Source: Porticoccaceae bacterium (lineage in GTDB: Bacteria; Pseudomonadota; Gammaproteobacteria; Pseudomonadales; Porticoccaceae). Taken from it: 10,257 nucleotides of DNA. A program made the translations under genes and the position numbers. The stretch's first letter is position 1. Each line of letters starts with the position of its first letter. The DNA is taken from positions 1 to 10,257 of the forward strand of contig JAUUYV010000024.1 of the NCBI GenBank assembly GCA_030590275.1, given 5' to 3'. The notes below the pieces were generated by a model. It did no database searches. It was not told the origin of the DNA and saw only the letters and a list, made by a program, of their open reading frames with translations. Shown here piece by piece: positions 6,403-10,257 of the stretch.

Positions 6403-7323
6403 TTAACGAGGCTCATAGAGTCCTGAAGACAGGTATCGATCCCCTCGATCCGCTATGATGGTAACAATAACCGCATCGCTCACTTCTGCTGCGATTTGCA
6501 AGGCGCCCGCCACCGCCCCCCCGGAGGAAACACCACAGGAGATACCTTCTTTTTGCGCGAGTTGCCGCATAGTATCTTCGGCATCGAATTGCTTGATATC
6601 CAGCACCCGATCTACCCTGGCCTCATCATAAATACCTGGCAGGTATTCTCTGGGCCAACGGCGGATACCGGCAATGCTGGCACCTTCCTCTGGTTGCAGG
6701 CCAATTATCTCGATCTTTGAACTCATACTTTTCAGATACTGAGACACGCCCATGATAGTGCCAGTCGTCCCCATAGAGCTCACAAAGTGGGTAATTGTGC
6801 CTTCCGTTTGTCGCCAGATCTCAGGCCCAGTGCCTTCCACGTGCGCTTGTGGGTTATCCTTATTGTTAAACTGGTCCAACACCACACCTTCACCTTGAGC
6901 CTGCATTTCAAGGGCCAGATCCCGAGCCCCTTCCATACTTTGTTCCCTGGTAACCAGTATCAGCTCTGCTCCATAAGCTGACATCGCAACTCTCCGCTCT
7001 GCCGTCATGTTATCTGGCATGATGAGAATCATTCGGTAGCCCTTGATAGCCGCAACCATCGCAAGCGCAATACCGGTATTCCCACTAGTAGCCTCTATCA
7101 GTGTATCGCCTGGCTGAATATCGCCTCTACTCTCGGCGTTCTGGATCATACTCAGGGCAGCTCGATCTTTAACCGAGCCAGCTGGATTATCCCCTTCAAG
7201 CTTAACTAATATGGTATTACCAGCACCCGCGTGCAAACGCTGTAAGCGAACCAGTGGAGTATTGCCAACACAGGATTCTATGGTGGGGAACTGAATAGTC
7301 GAAACACCCATAAGAGCCAACAT
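6403..7323 (-). CDS. cysM: Cysteine synthase B (O-acetylserine sulfhydrylase B)
   Basis: PLP enzyme that makes cysteine from O-acetylserine and sulfide, or S-sulfocysteine when thiosulfate is the sulfur source; cytoplasmic. It has 306 residues from ATG 7323, the usual size. Signatures: NTPLVRLQRL (21-30), PLP-lysine motif NPAGSVKDR (46-54, Lys52), substrate loop TSGNTG (79-84), phosphate-binding GTTGTI (185-190), and SSGGAVAG (266-273). GIRRWP (219-224), followed by EYLPGI, separates CysM from CysK. The start is uncertain: ATG 7323 has only a weak GAG 5 bases upstream, and ATG 7311 (302 residues) fits relatives about as well. It heads the cysM-relA-mazG block; the rlmD gene often found between cysM and relA in Pseudomonas-like genomes is absent. 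Confidence 0.96.
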   Translation of the reverse strand: MLALMGVSTIQFPTIESCVGNTPLVRLQRLHAGAGNTILVKLEGDNPAGSVKDRAALSMIQNAESRGDIQPGDTLIEATSGNTGIALAMVAAIKGYRMILIMPDNMTAERRVAMSAYGAELILVTREQSMEGARDLALEMQAQGEGVVLDQFNNKDNPQAHVEGTGPEIWRQTEGTITHFVSSMGTTGTIMGVSQYLKSMSSKIEIIGLQPEEGASIAGIRRWPREYLPGIYDEARVDRVLDIKQFDAEDTMRQLAQKEGISCGVSSGGAVAGALQIAAEVSDAVIVTIIADRGDRYLSSGLYEPR

Positions 7324-7353
7324 CTCTACTCATCTAAAAGTCTATTTTAACCT

Positions 7354-7375
7354 GACATAGCCATCATGGTATGTC
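7354..7375 (-). promoter_or_regulatory. Near-palindrome upstream of cysM
   Basis: Plus-strand arms GACATA-g-CCAT and ATGG-TATGTC form ten pairs with one bulged G around a single central base. It lies 30 bases upstream of the cysM ATG and is followed (minus strand) by TAAAAT (7349-7344), a -10-like hexamer with no good -35 partner. It may be an operator or a leader hairpin. It does not resemble a CysB site that I could name. Confidence 0.35.
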
Positions 7376-7435
7376 GAATCACCGCCCTCAAAGATCACTT
7401 AGGCATAGTTAGCATTAATCCAGTCATAGCTACTA

Positions 7436-7456
7436 GAAAACACTATCGTCATAGTG
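7436..7456 (-). terminator. Possible weak terminator after recO
   Basis: In minus-strand RNA the 6-bp stem CACUAU/AUAGUG (7456-7451 and 7446-7441) closes a 4-base loop and is followed by UUUUC. The stem is AT-rich and the U tract is short. It lies about 125 bases after the recO stop. Confidence 0.3.
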
Positions 7457-7476
7457 GCGAAAAATAGTGGCGAAAA
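7451..7476. repeat. Perfect 13-bp tandem duplication
   Basis: ATAGTGGCGAAAA occurs twice in direct succession (7451-7463 and 7464-7476). The first copy also forms one arm of the neighbouring hairpin. It may be a slippage product. Confidence 0.9.
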
Positions 7477-7582
7477 CAGGAATCTATGCGGAAAGTCTGG
7501 CTTTACCTTTTAAGACAAGCTCACTATAACTAGAACCCACTTAATGCTACAAAAGCTAGAGCATAATCTGACACGCCAACAA

Positions 7583-8314
7583 TCATTGCGAATGTCTCGC
7601 CGTATCAACAGAATATTTACCAAATAATTCACGACTTCGCAGTGGCCGCTTACCAAGGTGTGCAGACAAGGCACACCGTAACAGAAGCTTGGCACTGCGC
7701 TTAACTTCTTCAGAGCAATAATCGCTCTCTGCCATCGCTAACAAATGAGCTCCTGGAAACAAAGTACGTGAATCCAGAACTTCATCTGCTGGCGTTTCGA
7801 TCAAACCATCTCCCGGTACCAGCTGGTACCAGCTTCCACTCTGTACCGGAGCTCCGCTAACATTATCCGTATCTAGAGTAAGTCCGTAACCAATATCCTC
7901 TAGCAGGGCTAATTCAAAAACCCGCAATAGAGGTTCGAGGTCATCCGTCCCAGGCAACATAAGAAGTAATTCAGTGTAGCGGTCATAAAGACCTTCGTGG
8001 GGATCACCCTCTATCAGCAAACGCATCAACAGCTCATTAACATATAACCCTACATAGGCTGTTTGACCAACAAACACCTTGCGCCCCTCCATAGGGGCTT
8101 CTGCCCGAACCAGTGTTTTTAAGCTCTTAGTACCCCGCCACTCCACACCCAAAGGGCAAAATGGCGTTAACTGAAAACGTTTTGAACCGTTTTTCGATCT
8201 AGCTCCCCGAGCAACCGCACACACTCGACCTTGATCCCGACAAAAAAAATCAACCAGAACACTGGTTTCCCTAAATGGTCGCTTGTGTAGCACGTAAGCA
8301 ATACTCTCAGACAC
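7583..8314 (-). CDS. recO: DNA repair protein RecO
   Basis: Mediator of homologous recombination: with RecR it loads RecA onto SSB-coated single strands and anneals complementary strands; cytoplasmic. It has 243 residues, close to 242 in E. coli. The N-terminal OB-fold starts YVLHKRPFRETSVLVDFF (7-24) and runs on to VARGARSKNG (34-43). The helical C-terminal part includes YVNELLMRLL (91-100), RVFELALLEDIGYG (131-144) and the conserved end LGKRPLRSRELF (220-231). No Cys4 zinc motif is seen, as in other gammaproteobacterial RecO. It starts at GTG 8314, 23 bases after the era stop, with only a poor Shine-Dalgarno sequence, so it probably depends on translation of era. pdxJ, its usual downstream neighbour, is missing. 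Confidence 0.95.
   Translation of the reverse strand: MSESIAYVLHKRPFRETSVLVDFFCRDQGRVCAVARGARSKNGSKRFQLTPFCPLGVEWRGTKSLKTLVRAEAPMEGRKVFVGQTAYVGLYVNELLMRLLIEGDPHEGLYDRYTELLLMLPGTDDLEPLLRVFELALLEDIGYGLTLDTDNVSGAPVQSGSWYQLVPGDGLIETPADEVLDSRTLFPGAHLLAMAESDYCSEEVKRSAKLLLRCALSAHLGKRPLRSRELFGKYSVDTARHSQ
7815..7834. repeat. 10-bp tandem repeat, also palindromic, inside recO
   Basis: GGTACCAGCT is repeated twice in a row, and GGTACCAGCTGGTACC within it is a perfect palindrome. It encodes part of the SWYQLVPG stretch and keeps the recO frame. Confidence 0.8.
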
Positions 8315-8337
8315 TCTACTGATAAACCCTGTAGCAG

Positions 8338-9231
8338 CTAGAGATTATCCCGGTAACCCAGGCTACGTAGCGCCCGCTCATCATCGGACCACCCACTTTT
8401 CACTTTGACCCACAAATTTAACATGACCTGGCATTCAAGCATACGTTCAATATCTGCTCGAGCCTGAGTACCAATAGCTTTTAAACGCTGCCCCTTATCG
8501 CCAATAATAATCCTTTTTTGGCCCTCACGTTCTACCAGGATTAACGCACTGATATTACAGATCTTGCCCTCCTGCTTAAATCCCTCTATTTCGACCGTCG
8601 TCTGATAGGGTAGTTCAGCACCTAATTGTCGAGTTATTTTTTCGCGAATCATTTCTGCGACAATAAAGCGCTCGCTCTTATCGGTAAGCTGCTCTTCAGA
8701 AAAATGAAAATCGCCCGATGGTAAGTGGGCTTTAATCGAATCTTCAAGACGATCGAGATTAATACCTCGTAAGGCTGATACTGGAATACATTCTGAACCC
8801 TTTAACAACTCAGACAAACGAGTGATGTGGGGCAAGATAGAATCCTTATCATCCATCCTGTCCATTTTATTCAAAGCAATAATGACAGGACTTTGGGAGC
8901 ACTGTAATTGCCGAACAACCAACTCATCGCCACGAGTCCAACGATCACGATCCACAACAAAAACAATCACATCTACATCGCGCATCGCACTCTCAGCAGA
9001 ACGATTCATATAACGATTAATCGCCTTATCGTTGGCCTGATGAATTCCCGGGGTATCGACAAAAATGATTTGATAATCGCCCGCAGTCTTAATGCCGAGC
9101 ATATTGTGTCGTGTAGTTTGGGGCTTTCGGGAAGTAATACTAAGCTTTTGGCCCAGAAGATGGTTAAGCAGTGTAGATTTACCCACGTTAGGTCGGCCAA
9201 CGATAGCCGCGTACCCACAATGTCGCGTCAC
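8338..9231 (-). CDS. era: GTPase Era
   Basis: Essential GTPase that binds 16S rRNA near its 3' end and the 30S subunit, helping small-subunit maturation. It has 297 residues, the usual length. G-domain motifs: G1 GRPNVGKST (12-20), G2 around TTRHN (39-43), G3 DTPG (59-62), G4 NKMD (121-124), G5 VSALRG (151-156). The C-terminal KH domain has [14 protein letters not shown] (241-254), slightly different from the common GKGG form, and ends in [20 protein letters not shown]. It starts at GTG 9231, which overlaps the rnc stop as GTGA, so translation is coupled to rnc. Confidence 0.98.
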   Translation of the reverse strand: MTRHCGYAAIVGRPNVGKSTLLNHLLGQKLSITSRKPQTTRHNMLGIKTAGDYQIIFVDTPGIHQANDKAINRYMNRSAESAMRDVDVIVFVVDRDRWTRGDELVVRQLQCSQSPVIIALNKMDRMDDKDSILPHITRLSELLKGSECIPVSALRGINLDRLEDSIKAHLPSGDFHFSEEQLTDKSERFIVAEMIREKITRQLGAELPYQTTVEIEGFKQEGKICNISALILVEREGQKRIIIGDKGQRLKAIGTQARADIERMLECQVMLNLWVKVKSGWSDDERALRSLGYRDNL

Positions 9232-9887
9232 CTGGCGACCGCCAATAATGCGAGGGCATGCTCCGCCGCTCGCTTCTCAGCTTCGCGGCGACTGCTGGCG
9301 AAAGCCGTCACGCTCGCAGGCAATAGCGTCACTTTGCATTCAACTTCAAATTGCTGCGCATGAGCCGCCCCTGAAGTACCCACCACTCTGTAAACAGGTA
9401 AGGGTTCAGCATGCGCCTGCAGATATTCCTGCAACCGGCTTTTCGCGTCCTTTGGCACATCCTGAATCGAACATTCTGAAAACCGAGACGCGAACCATTC
9501 GACCACCGAGGTACGGCAGGCCTCGATCCCACCGTCAAGATAAATTGCTCCTATCAGAGACTCTAGCGCCCCGGCCAGAATAGATTTACGCTGACTACCC
9601 TCTCCTTTGCGCTCTCCCGGGCCCAGCTTAATAAGCTCCGGAAGACCAAGCTCCACAGCCAATGTTGCCAGACTCTCACCACTCACCAGATCAGCACGCA
9701 AACAACTCAGCTCGCCTTCAGCAGCATCGGGAAACCGAACAAATAACTCCCCGCTAATGATCATACCCAGTAATGAGTCACCAAAAAATTCTAGTCGTTC
9801 ATTATTAGGCGAACCACAGCTTCTGTGAGTCAAAGCCAAATCCATCAACTCAGGATTATCAAAACTATAGCCCAGGCTTATTACCAC
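9228..9887 (-). CDS. rnc: Ribonuclease III, with a glycine in place of a conserved metal-site aspartate
   Basis: Double-strand-specific endoribonuclease that processes rRNA precursors and some mRNAs; cytoplasmic, dimeric. It has 219 residues (E. coli 226). The catalytic domain has ALTHRS (18-23), the signature [10 protein letters not shown] (29-38) with Glu30, Glu33 and Asp37 intact, and LGPGERK (88-94). The second metal-site motif reads [18 protein letters not shown] (103-120). The Glu (109) is present, but the Asp of the usual ILAD is Gly106, encoded GGG at 9572-9570. Nearby, the usual GGFRRES reads EGSQRKS. The dsRNA-binding domain (about 147-217) looks normal, with KSRLQEYLQ and [14 protein letters not shown]. 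The start is GTG 9887 with AGGAG 12 bases upstream, a long spacer. The N-terminus is about eight residues shorter than in relatives. Identity is firm; full catalytic strength is not. Confidence 0.95.
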   Translation of the reverse strand: MVISLGYSFDNPELMDLALTHRSCGSPNNERLEFFGDSLLGMIISGELFVRFPDAAEGELSCLRADLVSGESLATLAVELGLPELIKLGPGERKGEGSQRKSILAGALESLIGAIYLDGGIEACRTSVVEWFASRFSECSIQDVPKDAKSRLQEYLQAHAEPLPVYRVVGTSGAAHAQQFEVECKVTLLPASVTAFASSRREAEKRAAEHALALLAVAR

Positions 9888-9899
9888 TTCTGTATCACT

Positions 9900-9904
9900 C
9901 TCCT
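9900..9904 (-). promoter_or_regulatory. Shine-Dalgarno sequence of rnc at unusual distance
   Basis: The minus strand has AGGAG, 12 bases before GTG 9887. No in-frame ATG, GTG or TTG lies closer to it, and the upstream frame reaches a stop with only rare codons (ATA, ATT, CTG) as other start options. Confidence 0.45.
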
Positions 9905-9950
9905 GCTCACTTATTCCCTGGCCGGCAATTGGGAGGAGCGAAACCCTCAG

Positions 9951-10257
9951 TTAGTCTTTCGAACTATCATAAGCGTAAGAAAATCGTGCAATCACGTCCA
10001 GGTTGCCTATAAACGGTACGCGCTTCTCATATTCGTGAGATACAACAATTTTGGTCCTCTCACGCGTTATCTTTATCTCTTTAGCTTTAATATCCCGCAC
10101 GTTGTTAACGATAAAATAATTGCTGAGTTTACGTCTTATCTCTGAATCTCTCATCTCTCTAAGGTTTTCATTAGCCAAACCGTCAAAAGAAGCCTTCACC
10201 GTTAAATTGTCGAGATACATAGGACCAATTTTAAACGTCACCATCAAAGCAAATGTC
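9951..10257 (-). CDS. DUF4845 family protein (5' end beyond window)
   Basis: The frame is open to the right edge (first whole codon ACA at 10256-10254) and ends at TAA 9953-9951. Met and alternative start codons near 10247 fall inside the reading frame, which continues upstream, so the true start lies outside. The visible N-terminal part is hydrophobic (TFALMVTFKIGPMYLDN), as expected for the end of the single N-terminal membrane helix and the following Pro/Tyr stretch of DUF4845 proteins. The rest is a small soluble domain with VKASFDGLANEN and IVVSHEYEKRVPFIGNLDVI. DUF4845 genes commonly lie between lepB and rnc in gammaproteobacteria, which fits its position 63 bases before rnc. The function of the family is not known to me; the assignment rests on context and the sequence pattern. 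Confidence 0.75.
   Translation of the reverse strand, partial: TFALMVTFKIGPMYLDNLTVKASFDGLANENLREMRDSEIRRKLSNYFIVNNVRDIKAKEIKITRERTKIVVSHEYEKRVPFIGNLDVIARFSYAYDSSKD

Larger units (their letters stand above)
7324..7582. other. Intergenic region between recO and cysM
   Basis: No gene found in 259 bases. It contains a near-palindrome just upstream of cysM, a perfect 13-bp tandem duplication and a weak hairpin with a short T tract. In many gammaproteobacteria pdxJ and acpS follow recO, so this may mark a deletion or rearrangement point. Confidence 0.5.

Noticed and set aside
7324..7582. Remnant of pdxJ or another gene in the recO-cysM gap
   Set aside because: Reading all frames gives only short stretches broken by stops with no PdxJ-like motif.
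8908..9583. Plus-strand frames of 151 and 163 codons at 8908-9363 and 9092-9583
   Set aside because: They run antisense to era and rnc, which have clear family motifs; the antisense translations look random.
9825..10145. Plus-strand frame of 106 codons opposite DUF4845
   Set aside because: It is antisense to the better-supported DUF4845 frame and the start of rnc, with no recognisable domain.

Overview
The window looks like a piece of a gammaproteobacterial chromosome of moderate to lowish GC. The lineage is probably one of the marine groups near Pseudomonas, Cellvibrio or Marinobacter. The clues are the order DUF4845-rnc-era-recO, the order cysM-relA-mazG with no mazEF between relA and mazG, and a RelA that begins MVQVR as in Pseudomonas. 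The lineage is an inference from remembered gene order and motifs, not from a database search. Every gene I can support lies on the minus strand, so transcription runs from the right edge to the left. I see no tRNA, rRNA, CRISPR array, insertion sequence or phage gene.

In the direction of transcription, the right part (10257 to 7583) holds the end of a DUF4845 membrane-anchored protein, RNase III (rnc), the GTPase Era and the repair protein RecO. rnc and era overlap by GTGA, and era and recO are 23 bases apart, so this looks like one operon for RNA processing, ribosome maturation and DNA repair. A 259-base gap follows. It holds a 13-bp tandem duplication, a weak terminator-like hairpin and a near-palindrome. 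In many relatives pdxJ and acpS follow recO, and rlmD sits between cysM and relA; neither is present here.

The middle part (7323 to 3053) holds cysM (cysteine synthase B), relA ((p)ppGpp synthetase) and mazG (NTP pyrophosphohydrolase), a sulfur-assimilation and stringent-response block. A 32-codon reading frame of unknown meaning starts inside the mazG stop codon by an ATGA overlap. The left part (2922 to 934) holds adk (adenylate kinase), closed by the best intrinsic terminator in the window, and then hemH (ferrochelatase) with a TTG start set by a strong Shine-Dalgarno sequence.

The left edge (771 to 1, running off the window) is an open frame of 257 codons. It encodes a Lys/Ala/Arg-rich histone-like protein with three RRGRP AT-hook motifs in its C-terminal tail. 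It has a good sigma70-type promoter, and a 16-bp-arm AT-rich inverted repeat lies across the predicted transcription start.

The points most worth a second look are the AT-hook protein and its upstream palindrome; an RNase III in which the normally conserved ILAD aspartate is glycine; the small frame coupled to mazG; a relA start with no Shine-Dalgarno sequence but with a copy of the 16S anti-Shine-Dalgarno core; and the apparent loss of pdxJ/acpS and rlmD from their usual places.
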